DNA of 64,000 bases from Prevotella sp. ne3005 (GCF_900110085.1 NZ_FOCK01000001.1:496001-560000), one strand, 5' to 3'. Shown: positions 18,046-27,851, numbered from the stretch's first letter. The notes: generated by a model from the letters alone, not told the origin. A program made the numbers and translations.

Positions 18046-19540
18046 CTTTTCTTCTTTTTTTAATAAGCTCTTTCACAAAAATCCAATCAGTCTTGTTCAT
18101 GATAAGCCATAACGACATAAGGAATAGCAATACATATAACGAGCCGAATATCACAATATTCGCAAGATACGATTCTGTATGCGGAACAAAAATACAGATG
18201 CTGAACACGACAGCACCGCCGACAGTACCTGGCATGAGACTATGTACCAGAATACGCCTACTACTTAGTCCGAACAGATGCTTCCAGTAATAATTATAAT
18301 AGAACAGTAGTTGAGACATTGAATAAATCATGAAAGACATAATTGTACCACCAACCTGGAAGTAAGGAATCAGCAACCAACAGGATAACAAGCCCAATAG
18401 GGATGAAAAAGCGGTATTATACATTAAGGGTCTAAGATTGGGCTGAGATAACATTAGAGAAGATATGAAATTGGTATGATTTCCCATAATAAGGAAAAGC
18501 CACAAATAAAGCCAAACCGTCAGATGCTCAAAATCTTCGCCAACATATATCATTAACAAATCATGGCCGATTGTCATGATTCCAAATACCACAAAGGACA
18601 AAAAAATAGAAAGGTATTTAGTACCATCATAAGCAATCCGTTCCAAGGCTTCCTGATTGCCTGATTTCACCACTCTTGAGGCCGTTGGTAACAAAACACC
18701 AAAAAACAAGCCAGGTAGTAAACCCACGACATTGACAATTCCATCAAGTATTCGGTAGTCTGTCACGGACTCAATCTCACCACGCATACCTAGAAAAACC
18801 GGTCTCATATTAAAATATATGAATTGAAAGATCGCAAAAGAGAACATATTAACAGAATAGGGAAGTATCTCCCGAAATATCTTCTGATTAAACTGTGGCC
18901 AAAAGGATATATCTGGTATTTCTCTTCGGATCTTTCTAACCTGTAAAGGGATTGTTATAAATCCTACAGACATAGTCAGAGCCATAAAAGTTTCTATATC
19001 GAACTTAAACAACAATGTGGAAATAAGCACCAATATAAGGAACAATTTGGGTAATATCGCTATCTTCTGAAACCATCCAACATTCTCTGTTGCTCGAATA
19101 ACCTGTTCAATGCATGAGAAATACCAGTTCAGTATAGAGCAAATAATGACAATCCATAAGAGGTGTCTTAATGTAACATTTTGGGCATCAGACACATTGA
19201 ACACGTCTTTTGTATAGACAAGTACGACAGACAACACCAAAACATTCAGAATACCCATCATGCCATAGATGGCAAGACTGGTTTTGAACAGCTCGTTAAC
19301 TTTCCGCCAGTTTTGCTCTTGAATCCATATAGAAAGGAACCGCACATTCGTTGTATTCATTCCGATGTCGGCTAAACCGACACAAACATTCAACGAAGTC
19401 GCCAAACTAACCAGGCCATAATTAGCATTCCCGAAATAACCGATCAGGATAGGAGTCGCAAAGAAACTATATGCAGCTCCAAGTATCGTACAAATCGTAG
19501 ACCAGACTGTACCAGAAAGGATTTTCCCGGACGTACTCAT
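18020..19540 (-). CDS. wzx: Wzx-type oligosaccharide flippase (nearest to the window start)
   Basis: 506 residues with about 12-14 membrane segments. The N-terminus (GKILSGTVWSTICTILGAAYSFFATPILIGYFG) is the standard opening of the MOP-superfamily Wzx group; the C-terminal end is basic and cytoplasmic. It should flip undecaprenyl-diphosphate-linked repeat units to the periplasm. Two more flippases are encoded at 30699-32141 and 48607-50133, which is unusual for a single polysaccharide. The gene is AT-rich, like its neighbours from 13.5 to 20.5 kb. Confidence 0.92.
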   Translation of the reverse strand: MSTSGKILSGTVWSTICTILGAAYSFFATPILIGYFGNANYGLVSLATSLNVCVGLADIGMNTTNVRFLSIWIQEQNWRKVNELFKTSLAIYGMMGILNVLVLSVVLVYTKDVFNVSDAQNVTLRHLLWIVIICSILNWYFSCIEQVIRATENVGWFQKIAILPKLFLILVLISTLLFKFDIETFMALTMSVGFITIPLQVRKIRREIPDISFWPQFNQKIFREILPYSVNMFSFAIFQFIYFNMRPVFLGMRGEIESVTDYRILDGIVNVVGLLPGLFFGVLLPTASRVVKSGNQEALERIAYDGTKYLSIFLSFVVFGIMTIGHDLLMIYVGEDFEHLTVWLYLWLFLIMGNHTNFISSLMLSQPNLRPLMYNTAFSSLLGLLSCWLLIPYFQVGGTIMSFMIYSMSQLLFYYNYYWKHLFGLSSRRILVHSLMPGTVGGAVVFSICIFVPHTESYLANIVIFGSLYVLLFLMSLWLIMNKTDWIFVKELIKKRRKDENEMAIN

Positions 19541-20589
19541 TTTCTTGAAAGCGAGAACCTGGAATACAAATAATTGTAAATGCTGAGCCTTGAGAACCGG
19601 TCAAATATGACAATCAGCATAAAAAGGACCACTCCATACAACAAAACGACCAGATACATATACATATCTGAATAACACGTATGACTATCTGCTATCACAG
19701 ACCTGAGCGGATTGATATATGCAAGGTGGTTTATAAGCCCATTTTCATGCAGTAAATATACTGAAAAAACAGATGGGGAAATCAAAAGGATCCACCTTCT
19801 ATTGATGTTCAACGTCAGGAAGAATATAAAAAACATCACCGATGAGAGCATCACCCATGGTGAACTGTACGCATACATCATTTTGTCAGACACATCGTGC
19901 CCTCTCTGCACCCAGCTATAAGCTAGTACAAATGTGACAGCAACAGACAATAAATACAGCAGGAACCAAAGTGTTCTTTTAAGCCTCAACTTCTCAACCT
20001 TAATCAACCTTATATATCTTCCCAACAAATACAAGACCACAAACTGATAAATGCTATACCCTTGGTAGCCATAAACGCCATAGCAGAAAAAAACACATAG
20101 CAGCGCAGACCAAAGAGCAATATCATGAAGCCAACGTCTTTCACAAAGAAGATTAAGCAAAGGAGACACAAGCATCAACATGAAATAGCTGGGGACGAAC
20201 CAAAGATTGGGGGCATTAAACGGCAATAAAACCCAAATGACATAACCAATAGTAACAGGCTCATGCTGAGACATTTTCTGAAGTAAGAAAATGACAACAG
20301 CAATGAAAGAACAGAACACTACTTGAAACAAAAAAGAAACGAGCGATTTGATTCTAAGCCGAATTGAGAAATAGCCACTGATTAAAATGAAACAATTCAC
20401 TGCAACTATCACAAATGAGTTCACCACTAAAGCGATATTGTTCATTAACACAGACGTACTCTCATTTCGCAAAATCACATTTAAGTTAAAATGAATGATT
20501 AACACGAACAACATGCATACAATCCGCAGAAGTTCAATGTTTCCTTGTCTCTGCGAGCTACCTATCTGTTGTTCGGACAGTCGCTTCAT
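19537..20589 (-). CDS. Acyltransferase 3 family (OafA-like) O-acyltransferase
   Basis: 350 residues with about ten membrane segments. After a polar start, GNIELLRIVCMLFVLIIHFN holds the family Arg and His (R..H in the first helix), followed by a FILISGYFS segment and a LWFVPSYFMLMLVSPLL region. Members use acyl-CoA to O-acetylate or O-succinylate surface sugars in the membrane. Another member lies at 43552-44520. The gene overlaps the flippase start by 4 nt and ends an AT-rich block. Confidence 0.88.
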   Translation of the reverse strand: MKRLSEQQIGSSQRQGNIELLRIVCMLFVLIIHFNLNVILRNESTSVLMNNIALVVNSFVIVAVNCFILISGYFSIRLRIKSLVSFLFQVVFCSFIAVVIFLLQKMSQHEPVTIGYVIWVLLPFNAPNLWFVPSYFMLMLVSPLLNLLCERRWLHDIALWSALLCVFFCYGVYGYQGYSIYQFVVLYLLGRYIRLIKVEKLRLKRTLWFLLYLLSVAVTFVLAYSWVQRGHDVSDKMMYAYSSPWVMLSSVMFFIFFLTLNINRRWILLISPSVFSVYLLHENGLINHLAYINPLRSVIADSHTCYSDMYMYLVVLLYGVVLFMLIVIFDRFSRLSIYNYLYSRFSLSRK

Positions 20590-20598
20590 CTTAACACA

Positions 20599-21687
20599 TT
20601 ATTTCAGCTCATCATATGCGGTTCTTGTTGCCTCTATATAGCCCTTTCCACTTAGTTGATCTGGTTCCATATAGTTGCCTTCCCCCCACTCGTTCCAAGC
20701 TTTGATGAACACCACATTCTGATCGGACGCTCTGCCTATGCACATCTCAAACACCTTCTGACAAAGGGTTTTCCAACGTTCCGGGGTAGAACGGTGGAGG
20801 ATGACGCCCCGGTTTCCACTCCGGGGGGAATGGTCAAAACAGGGCACCAGACACGGCCACACATCCTTGTGCTGGCCAAAGGTCTTCAACAAACTATTGG
20901 CATAGGTATCATACTCATACACCTTGTTGGGTTTCTGGGTGATGGTCCGCATCATTCTCTCCCAGATCTTCCGAGGAAGCAGGGTCTTATTAAACATCTC
21001 CCTGATATAATCCACCACCACATGGTCATATCCCATCTTCTTGATGTTCTCCACCTCCTTATCCTCGAACGTAAAGCCAAAAAACGTAAAACCAGGAAGG
21101 TCATATTGGATGGCGAGCTCGTTCCACGTCTTCTGGAACAACTCAAACCGATCCTTGCCTAAGCCCATGACATTATAAACGCCGAATAACAATTTCCCAT
21201 TCACCTTCATATAACGATGGTCCTTGAAGGCAGGCAACATCTCGTGGAAATGGGCGATAAAATCATCGACACCGGGATAGGTCTGACCTATCAGGAGTTT
21301 GTCGGGCATGTCGGGATCCCAGGTCTTACGATACCAACTATGGTTGGCCCAACAGAGACAGAAGGGGAAGTCGGGCTTTCCCGACTCAACGACCTCCCTG
21401 AAAACCCTGTCCAACAGTCTCCGGCCGGCAAACCAATAATGCCAGTAACAAAAACCCTCTATACCGGCTTCACGGGCCAGTGCTACCTGGCGCTCCCTGA
21501 CCTGAGGGTCTCGCAGGTCGTAATAGCCCAGATCTGCAGGGACACGAGGTTGGTAATGGCCCTTGAACAAAGGCCTTCCCCGTTTGACATTGGTCCATTC
21601 GGTAAAGTCCTTCTCCCACCATTCGTCATTCTCCTTCGTCGGGTAGAACTGTGGCAGATAAAATGCTATCAATCGTGGTTTTGACAT
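20599..21687 (-). CDS. WbsX / GH99-like glycan-processing protein
   Basis: 362 residues. The opening RLIAFYLPQFYPTKENDEWWEKDFTEW and the later GIEGFCYWHYWFAGRRLL, CWANHSWYRKTW and the C-terminal FIKAWNEWGEGNYMEPD are diagnostic of the WbsX/glycosyltransferase-associated family related to GH99. The fold is a TIM barrel; in polysaccharide loci these proteins are annotated as putative glycosyltransferases (WbsX) although a hydrolase role is possible. The gene is much richer in G and C than the flippase and acyltransferase genes on its 3' side. Confidence 0.88.
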   Translation of the reverse strand: MSKPRLIAFYLPQFYPTKENDEWWEKDFTEWTNVKRGRPLFKGHYQPRVPADLGYYDLRDPQVRERQVALAREAGIEGFCYWHYWFAGRRLLDRVFREVVESGKPDFPFCLCWANHSWYRKTWDPDMPDKLLIGQTYPGVDDFIAHFHEMLPAFKDHRYMKVNGKLLFGVYNVMGLGKDRFELFQKTWNELAIQYDLPGFTFFGFTFEDKEVENIKKMGYDHVVVDYIREMFNKTLLPRKIWERMMRTITQKPNKVYEYDTYANSLLKTFGQHKDVWPCLVPCFDHSPRSGNRGVILHRSTPERWKTLCQKVFEMCIGRASDQNVVFIKAWNEWGEGNYMEPDQLSGKGYIEATRTAYDELK

Positions 21688-21690
21688 TGT

Positions 21691-22272
21691 CTATAACGTT
21701 TTGATGATTCTGGCAGGGACACCTGCCACCATACTATTAGCCGGCACATCGGATGTTACAACGGCATTCGCTGCTATAATGGCATTATCGCCAATGTGTA
21801 CACCTGCCAAAATGGTGGCCTTGTCACCAATCCATACATGATTACCAATAATGACCGCACCTTTTGATACCAATTTCCTAGAAATAGGAGGTATGGAAGC
21901 TTCCTCTAGACTTAGACCACCATGGCTATTATCGGAAATCAGCACAAAACGGCCCGTCAACAGACCATCGCCTATGACGATCTTGTTGATGGCGGTAATA
22001 TGGCAATACTCGCCGATGTTACAGTGATTACCAATGGTAATACTCGGGGAAAAGGATTGCTCATGATAACTTGTCCAACAACCAAGAATCGTATGACGCT
22101 GGATGATTGTGTTATCGCCTATGACAATATGTTTCTGCCCCCCTCCCCAAAGCCGACACGAGCGACCGACAACGGAGTTATGACCAAGATGTCCCAGATA
22201 ATGACGTATCCACTTCGAATACAGCGCATCCAAATAGATACCTAGTCTCTGGCACCAGGAATAAGGAATCAT
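21691..22272 (-). CDS. Hexapeptide-repeat acetyltransferase (WcaF/CysE-like)
   Basis: 193 residues from ATG at 22272; an in-frame TTG at 22281 adds only three residues. The protein is a left-handed beta-helix with I/V/L-G-x4 repeats and the acceptor-site stretch LLTGRFVLISDNSHG, then VIIGNHVWIGDKATILAGVHIGDNAIIAANAVVTSDVPANSMVAGVPARIIK, the usual end of sugar O-acetyltransferases. It should transfer acetyl from acetyl-CoA to a sugar hydroxyl or amine. It lies between WbsX and an ATP-grasp gene. Confidence 0.9.
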   Translation of the reverse strand: MIPYSWCQRLGIYLDALYSKWIRHYLGHLGHNSVVGRSCRLWGGGQKHIVIGDNTIIQRHTILGCWTSYHEQSFSPSITIGNHCNIGEYCHITAINKIVIGDGLLTGRFVLISDNSHGGLSLEEASIPPISRKLVSKGAVIIGNHVWIGDKATILAGVHIGDNAIIAANAVVTSDVPANSMVAGVPARIIKTL

Positions 22273-22286
22273 AGCGTGCAATAGAA

Positions 22287-23435
22287 TTATTTCTTAATAA
22301 ATTTATTTAAATCCGGTTTAGCCGTTTTAGAGTAATACATCATAAAATTCGTATGATAGCCATCATTATGAGTCAACGGCAATAACTCCTTACTTACCTC
22401 ATTTTTCCAATAAAGCCAGTCGAACTGCTCACATATATCAAAGAGCGGCTTTAAGTAGGCTGTTTGTTCTGTAACGAAACAGACACCAGCATAATAGTTT
22501 TTCAACTGCGCCTCATCCAGTCCACGGAATTCATCCAGCGCTACCTCAATCAGACCTTTAATATAGGGATACCCTGTACTCAGTTCTGTCAAAGGCCATG
22601 CAATATGGTCACCACCTGGGCGGGCGTTAAACTCTATCAGATAGATCTTGTCATGGACTATTTTTATCTCGGTATGACAAGAACCGTTTTCTACGCCTAT
22701 AGCAGTCAAACCTCCAAAAACAGCTTTCTGGACCGCAGACCTCATCTCTGGAGACAGTTGTGCAGGCTGCCGATGCCCTAACTCCACACAATGAGGGGGG
22801 CCGGAACTGATTTTCTCAGTGATTTGAATCATATAATGTCTTCCCTTGTAAGAAAGACTTTCTACAGAATACTCCTGCCCTCCCTTGATAAATTCTTCTA
22901 TAATAATAGGATCATGCCCTGCAAACTGCTTCGTGTAACCAAATGCAGAGATTAACTCGTCAGGACTATCAACAACTGCAATTCCTCTTTTTCCACCTTT
23001 TGAGGTTGGTTTTAAGATTATCGGGAATTGCCAGTCCTTATCATTAAACACGTCCAAATCATACACTTCCGCATACCTTGGCTGCACCAAGCCTTCTACA
23101 TGCTCGCAGACTTTTCTGTTACGGTATTTGTCTGTTATCACTTTGGCCTTATCGTATGGAATACATGGCAGGCCCATATTCTGAGCAACGTAAGATGCGA
23201 CAGGAACTGTCAGCTCCGTTGTTGCAACGACGCCATGAACTCCTATCTTCCTGCAGATATCAAGAACATCATCTACTTTCATGATATCTACAAGATGGTG
23301 TTCCGTGACAGTTTCCTTGGCAACACAATGGTCGTCAAAAGAAAAAGCATGGGACTCAATCCCCATCTCACTCGCATTTTTGCCAAAAATCCAGGCCATA
23401 CGACCGGAACCAATGATAGCAAGTTTCTTCACCAT
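22287..23435 (-). CDS. ATP-grasp ligase
   Basis: 382 residues. The N-terminus VKKLAIIGSGRMAW looks like the PurK/biotin-carboxylase preATP-grasp domain. The ATP-grasp core shows FPIILKPTSKGGKRGIAVV (Lys-containing P-loop region), PIIIEEFIKGGQEYSVE, and the metal-ligand region IYLIEFNARPGGD. Members join a carboxylate to an amine through an acyl-phosphate. With a PLP enzyme and a second ATP-grasp protein encoded next, it may make or attach an amino-acid-like amide substituent on the glycan; that is inference. Confidence 0.85.
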   Translation of the reverse strand: MVKKLAIIGSGRMAWIFGKNASEMGIESHAFSFDDHCVAKETVTEHHLVDIMKVDDVLDICRKIGVHGVVATTELTVPVASYVAQNMGLPCIPYDKAKVITDKYRNRKVCEHVEGLVQPRYAEVYDLDVFNDKDWQFPIILKPTSKGGKRGIAVVDSPDELISAFGYTKQFAGHDPIIIEEFIKGGQEYSVESLSYKGRHYMIQITEKISSGPPHCVELGHRQPAQLSPEMRSAVQKAVFGGLTAIGVENGSCHTEIKIVHDKIYLIEFNARPGGDHIAWPLTELSTGYPYIKGLIEVALDEFRGLDEAQLKNYYAGVCFVTEQTAYLKPLFDICEQFDWLYWKNEVSKELLPLTHNDGYHTNFMMYYSKTAKPDLNKFIKK

Positions 23436-23440
23436 TCTTC

Positions 23441-24487
23441 CTATGATTTTATAACGTCAACCATCCTTTGCATATCACTAAGGCCATATCTCTGATCGAT
23501 GGGAAGCATCAGGATCTCATCATATATACGTTTGATGCTATCGTTAATCATAACGGCAGAAGTATGCACTGGCCACAATATTGGGGCGTAGATCTCCTTC
23601 TGAGCAAGTTTTTTCTGGAAAGCAGACCTGTCTTTGACATAAATCGGGAAAAACAAAGGAGCACATGTCACTTCCTCCAAATCTCTGCCAACAGGCTCAA
23701 AATCATCACTGCCATAAAGATGATCATGGAGATACTTATAATTCTCAAACCTCTTTCTTTTGGTCTCATCGATATCTATTTGTGACAATAAACCAATGGA
23801 AAGGTCTGACATCCGATGGGGTTCGATTGATTTTGAAATATGACCAATCGCCACATTCCCCACCCGTCTCGATATGTCCTTGATATTCTCGTCACCTGTC
23901 TGGTGGAATACACCCCTTAAATACATGGCATCCGACATGGTGCGAACAAACTCTTCGTTCTCTGTCATCCCATCCATCATGACATCCTGTCCTACCAGGA
24001 AAGCCCCGTCAGGAATCGGGAACCACTTACGATAACTACCTATAAAGAAATCAAAAATAGGACTCTTTTGAGTCGAGAACACACATTGGGTTAAATCCTC
24101 TATCAGAACACATCCTTTTTCCTTGATAACCGACAAAGCCTGAAGTTCCGCTTCATTCAGATCTGCGCCATAATAGGGATGAGCGACACAAAGGGCAGGA
24201 GAGAAACGGTCATATTCACATAACAAACCATCCGTATCAATTCTGAGTTCTCTGGTGATATTATAATAGCAGATATCCCATCCTGATTGCAAAAAAGGGT
24301 CTATAACGGTCTGACAGGTATAGGACGGCAGGAGTACTCGCTTCTGAGCGTTCTCACAATAGTGGGTAACCGCCAAAAGAGCCTCACGGCAAAGTGAGAA
24401 GTATACGGCATTCTTACCAGCCAGAGTCAAAGCACTGCCAGGTTTCGACTCAATTTTCCTTAACGAAAAAATGCTTCCTATCTCCAT
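23441..24487 (-). CDS. DegT-like PLP-dependent aminotransferase, divergent
   Basis: 348 residues, a fold-type I PLP enzyme. Features are LLPSYTCQTVIDPFLQSGW (53-71), the Asp of VLIEDLTQC (127-135) and the presumed PLP lysine in GSYRKWFPIPDGAFL (K154). The C-terminus has YAPILWPVH, typical of the DegT fold. It is shorter and more divergent than the other DegT proteins here, lacking the SFxxxKxxxxGEGG motif. It lies between two ATP-grasp genes and overlaps the upstream one by 10 nt, which suggests joint synthesis of an amino-bearing precursor. Confidence 0.75.
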   Translation of the reverse strand: MEIGSIFSLRKIESKPGSALTLAGKNAVYFSLCREALLAVTHYCENAQKRVLLPSYTCQTVIDPFLQSGWDICYYNITRELRIDTDGLLCEYDRFSPALCVAHPYYGADLNEAELQALSVIKEKGCVLIEDLTQCVFSTQKSPIFDFFIGSYRKWFPIPDGAFLVGQDVMMDGMTENEEFVRTMSDAMYLRGVFHQTGDENIKDISRRVGNVAIGHISKSIEPHRMSDLSIGLLSQIDIDETKRKRFENYKYLHDHLYGSDDFEPVGRDLEEVTCAPLFFPIYVKDRSAFQKKLAQKEIYAPILWPVHTSAVMINDSIKRIYDEILMLPIDQRYGLSDMQRMVDVIKS

Positions 24488-25557
24488 CCGTCATTCTTTT
24501 CAAACACATCCTCCGATTCCAGGATAATGGGTTCCACATCAACATCCCTCAAGAATATATATGGTTTCTGATAATGGAAAAAAGGAGCACGCTCAACATG
24601 GTCGGCATTACCATCCTCCATAATCTTAATCGTGTCCTCTATAAGGTCGAAACCTACATGGGCCATCACACCGGTATAGGCCATATGACGGATATTAACC
24701 TCCGTCACCTTCAGACGACCATCCTTGTCTTCCTTCAAGTCAAACGACAAGATGCCGTGAGCAGGCACATTCAGTTTCTTCTCCAAATATTTGATGCAGC
24801 GATCGCAAAATTCATTGATCCTGTCTTCATTCAGAAAACGGCCAAAAGCTGTATTACCTGTCACATGCGAGGGAGCCGTATTAGCCATGACATACTCTGC
24901 GCACTCCAGAGCTGCACCTTTCACATATTCGCCATGATAATAGAGCATCTCATTGGCAAGATGGCGACCCGTCAGAAATTCGCTGACAGTAAACTCCGAA
25001 ATACGACTATTGATAAACAGCCATGACTTGTAGCTGCTTAAATCCTCCAGTTTCAGGGAGCCTAAGCCACCTGTGCCCTCTGTGGCCCGAATCCAGCAGG
25101 GGAAGCCTATCTCTTTCTCTACATCCTCATATCGGGGATTATCCTGGGTTACTTTGATGGTCTTGGGAATAAACTCCGTATCTTTAAGCAGGTCGGCCAT
25201 GATACTTTTGTCTTTCAGTGACACAGAGAGCAATTTGCTTCCCATGAAAACAGGACAAGGATAATGGCCATGTTTCTCAAAGTAGTCGCCCCACTCCACA
25301 ATTTCACTCTCCGGCTGCACAAACGCATAGTCGATATGCTTTTCCTCTACCAACTTCTCTATAAAGGGGAAGTATGCTTGATCCGTACAACGGGGACACA
25401 CATAATAATCATCGAGTAGCCCCTTCATAAAGAAACCCAAGGCTTTCTTATTCACATCTACACCTATCAGACGATAATCGGGATGGTTTTCCCTGATAAT
25501 ACCCGCTATCGAACGAGGGGTCAGTCCTCCAATTCCTGTAATTAGGATATTCTTCAT
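24478..25557 (-). CDS. ATP-grasp ligase (carbamoyl-phosphate synthase-like)
   Basis: 359 residues. The N-terminus MKNILITGIGGLTPRSIAGI is a Rossmann-like domain as in CarB-type ATP-grasp proteins; the core has FPCWIRATEGTGGLGSLKL, SEFLTGRHLANEMLYY and the metal-ligand segment LSFDLKEDKDGRLKVTEVNIR. The protein is clearly different from the ATP-grasp at 22287-23435, so this is not a recent duplication. Substrates are unknown; amide or peptide bond formation on a sugar or sugar acid is the usual capsule role. Confidence 0.85.
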   Translation of the reverse strand: MKNILITGIGGLTPRSIAGIIRENHPDYRLIGVDVNKKALGFFMKGLLDDYYVCPRCTDQAYFPFIEKLVEEKHIDYAFVQPESEIVEWGDYFEKHGHYPCPVFMGSKLLSVSLKDKSIMADLLKDTEFIPKTIKVTQDNPRYEDVEKEIGFPCWIRATEGTGGLGSLKLEDLSSYKSWLFINSRISEFTVSEFLTGRHLANEMLYYHGEYVKGAALECAEYVMANTAPSHVTGNTAFGRFLNEDRINEFCDRCIKYLEKKLNVPAHGILSFDLKEDKDGRLKVTEVNIRHMAYTGVMAHVGFDLIEDTIKIMEDGNADHVERAPFFHYQKPYIFLRDVDVEPIILESEDVFEKNDGWR

Positions 25558-25567
25558 TGTCCAATTA

Positions 25568-26263
25568 CTATTTAATATTATAACGATCCATTATTTCTTT
25601 CATCTCCTTAAAGGCTTTCTCAACTTTATCATGACGGCCTTCTTTTTCCCATTGCTCACTCCTAAAGTCATAGAAATGGCCAACACCACTTGTATCCACA
25701 CCAACATCGTCACGATGGAGAACCTTGTAAATTGTCAATAGAAAAATCTTCAAGTCAAGTGTGAACGACTGATTCTTGACATACTCCACATCATAATTAA
25801 GCTTCTGATTCCATTTAACAGATTTCCGGCCATTCACCTGTGCCAAGCCAGTAATTCCAGGTAACACATCATGCCGATGTTGCTCCGTTTCATTATAAAA
25901 CGGATAATACTCCACAGGAAGAGGTCTTGGACCTATCAGCGACATGTCTCCTTTTAAGATATTTATCAACTGGGGAAGTTCGTCAATACTTGTCAAACGA
26001 ACAAAACGACCGACCTTGGTCAGACGTTTTGCATCTGGCAACAATTGTCCGTTCTCATCGCGCTCGTCTGTCATCGATTTATACTTATAAATCTTAAAGA
26101 AGCGACCTCCTTTTCCGACTCTTTCCTGAAAAAAAAACACGCCTGCTCCTTTATTGGCAAAGTGCAACCAGAGAGTAATCACCAACAATAGCGGTGAGAG
26201 AACAAGCAGCATCAACAGCGACACACAGAAATCTATAAATCGCTTAACAAATAACTTATACAT
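25568..26263 (-). CDS. PglC/WcaJ-type initiating sugar-phosphate transferase
   Basis: 231 residues, the short monotopic form. A single N-terminal hydrophobic re-entrant segment (about 10-34) precedes FFFQERVGKGGRFFKIYKYKSM, the catalytic Asp-Glu dyad in TSIDELPQLINIL (94-95), GDMSLIGPRPLPVEY and PGITGLAQVNGR. It transfers a sugar-1-phosphate to undecaprenyl phosphate. A WecA-type initiator is also present at 4193-5137. The C-terminal 30 residues (GVGHFYDFRSEQW onward) extend beyond PglC. Confidence 0.93.
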   Translation of the reverse strand: MYKLFVKRFIDFCVSLLMLLVLSPLLLVITLWLHFANKGAGVFFFQERVGKGGRFFKIYKYKSMTDERDENGQLLPDAKRLTKVGRFVRLTSIDELPQLINILKGDMSLIGPRPLPVEYYPFYNETEQHRHDVLPGITGLAQVNGRKSVKWNQKLNYDVEYVKNQSFTLDLKIFLLTIYKVLHRDDVGVDTSGVGHFYDFRSEQWEKEGRHDKVEKAFKEMKEIMDRYNIK

Positions 26264-26264
26264 A

Positions 26265-27851
26265 TTACATTTTAACCCTAAACTGATAATCCAACCAATT
26301 GAAGCGCTCCGTCAGCCATTCTTTCATAGACTGTACCTCGTTGGTATAATTGCCCCAGATGTCATAGTTGGGCCAGGTCTCCTTATAAAGCGTGCCCCAA
26401 CGGTTCTCATTCTCTGCAGCTGCATGGCGTAGATAGACCGCATCCTCAGACATATGGCGGAAAATGTCCCCCTGGTGGTTATAGAAATAAGTAAAACGCT
26501 CCTTCACCTTAGCCACAAAGGCGGGATCCTCAAAGAGACGAGCATACCAGGTGGCATTCTTCACCCAAAAGCCCTCCGTCTTAAAGTTATTGTTGTAATT
26601 CACATTGCCAAAGGCCGTATCAAAATCCCAGATCGGGCCCATCTTCAACTTGCCACCTCTGGTGAGATTCATATAACAGCTGGTAAAGAACACGGCATCG
26701 TTACATCTGGCGATCTCACAGATGAGGTACCAGTCGACGAACGAATCCATATCCATGTATTTCTGCCAACCGTTCTCAGGGTCGGTGAAGTTTGTCGAAT
26801 ACAGTGCGTTCTCGGCCGTCGTGACAAAGTCCTTGACATAGTTATAGTCCTCACTGCCTGTTTCGACACTGGGGGACTTGATGTTGACCGGTCGCTTCAG
26901 GTTGGGCGTACGGAAGACCGCATCTTCGGGCAGGTAATTATCGTCGATCTCAAGGAGGAAGCCATCATCGCCCACATCCACACGATGCTTGGAGCGCTTC
27001 AGCTTCTCACAGAGCTGATAGGTGCCCTGATACCTGCCATTCAACATGAGTTCCACGAAATGGGCTTTCGGCGTATAGTCGAGGTTGCTGATCTCACCCA
27101 TATAGAAAGCGGTGCTGTTGCGCAGCATCGTCTTGTCGGCGTAATTGCCTAACAGTACCCAGGCTTTGTCCTTATGTTCACCCAACAACGGGTAATCCTG
27201 GTCGAGTTTGAGACGATAGGGTTTCTTGGGCATGGCCCAGTTGGAGTTACCACGTCCCTTGATCTGCATGCCTGTCTCGATGACATCGCCTGCAGAACGG
27301 GTTCTGACATCCTCCACCAGTCGGAAGTTGGCATTGACATATTCCTGTCTAGAGACAATCTCCTGTCGGTCCCAGGTCTCTATCCATACCACGGGCAGGC
27401 CAGTAAAAGCATGGACATACACGGTATATTCCTTCGACTTGTTCTGGTTGGTCACCAACAGTTTGACAGGTTTCTTGAAATCATAAGCCGTCGTTCTGCT
27501 GGACGCCGTCGAACCATTGAGTTTGACGGTCTCACCGACGAACTGGAAGTCGGCCACCAGTTTCTTATCCTCCATCACATGGGGAACCCAGCACTCCACC
27601 ACGCTGTCGCCAATGATCTCGCCCTTCACATCGGCTGCCAACAAGGTGGCGTTATCTGCAGCCCAGAAATTCAGGCCCAGAAGGACAGGATCAGCTGGCA
27701 CAGGCTTCTTCATCTCGTCGATCTCATCCTGGAGATGTTTGTTCTTGTCCCTCAGGTCAGACAACTCTTGTTCAATACCACTGAGGTCAGTCTCCTTGCT
27801 ACAGCCTAATAAGGCCATAACCATCATTGTACAAAAGATTAATCTCCTCAT
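26265..27851 (-). CDS. CotH-family lipoprotein
   Basis: 528 residues from ATG at 27851. The chosen start gives a lipoprotein signal peptide (MRRLIFCTMMVMALLGC, Cys17) that a TTG 27 codons upstream would not. A coiled coil follows (about 25-50: heptad-like LSDLRDKNKHLQDEIDEM), then a small beta domain, then the CotH kinase-like region with MQIKGRGNSNWAMPKKPYRLKL, WVLLGNYADKTMLRN and the GPIWDFDTAFGNV metal site. CotH proteins are atypical kinases that phosphorylate surface proteins. Why a secreted one sits inside a glycan operon is unclear. It is GC-richer than the neighbouring GT2 gene. Confidence 0.88.
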   Translation of the reverse strand: MRRLIFCTMMVMALLGCSKETDLSGIEQELSDLRDKNKHLQDEIDEMKKPVPADPVLLGLNFWAADNATLLAADVKGEIIGDSVVECWVPHVMEDKKLVADFQFVGETVKLNGSTASSRTTAYDFKKPVKLLVTNQNKSKEYTVYVHAFTGLPVVWIETWDRQEIVSRQEYVNANFRLVEDVRTRSAGDVIETGMQIKGRGNSNWAMPKKPYRLKLDQDYPLLGEHKDKAWVLLGNYADKTMLRNSTAFYMGEISNLDYTPKAHFVELMLNGRYQGTYQLCEKLKRSKHRVDVGDDGFLLEIDDNYLPEDAVFRTPNLKRPVNIKSPSVETGSEDYNYVKDFVTTAENALYSTNFTDPENGWQKYMDMDSFVDWYLICEIARCNDAVFFTSCYMNLTRGGKLKMGPIWDFDTAFGNVNYNNNFKTEGFWVKNATWYARLFEDPAFVAKVKERFTYFYNHQGDIFRHMSEDAVYLRHAAAENENRWGTLYKETWPNYDIWGNYTNEVQSMKEWLTERFNWLDYQFRVKM

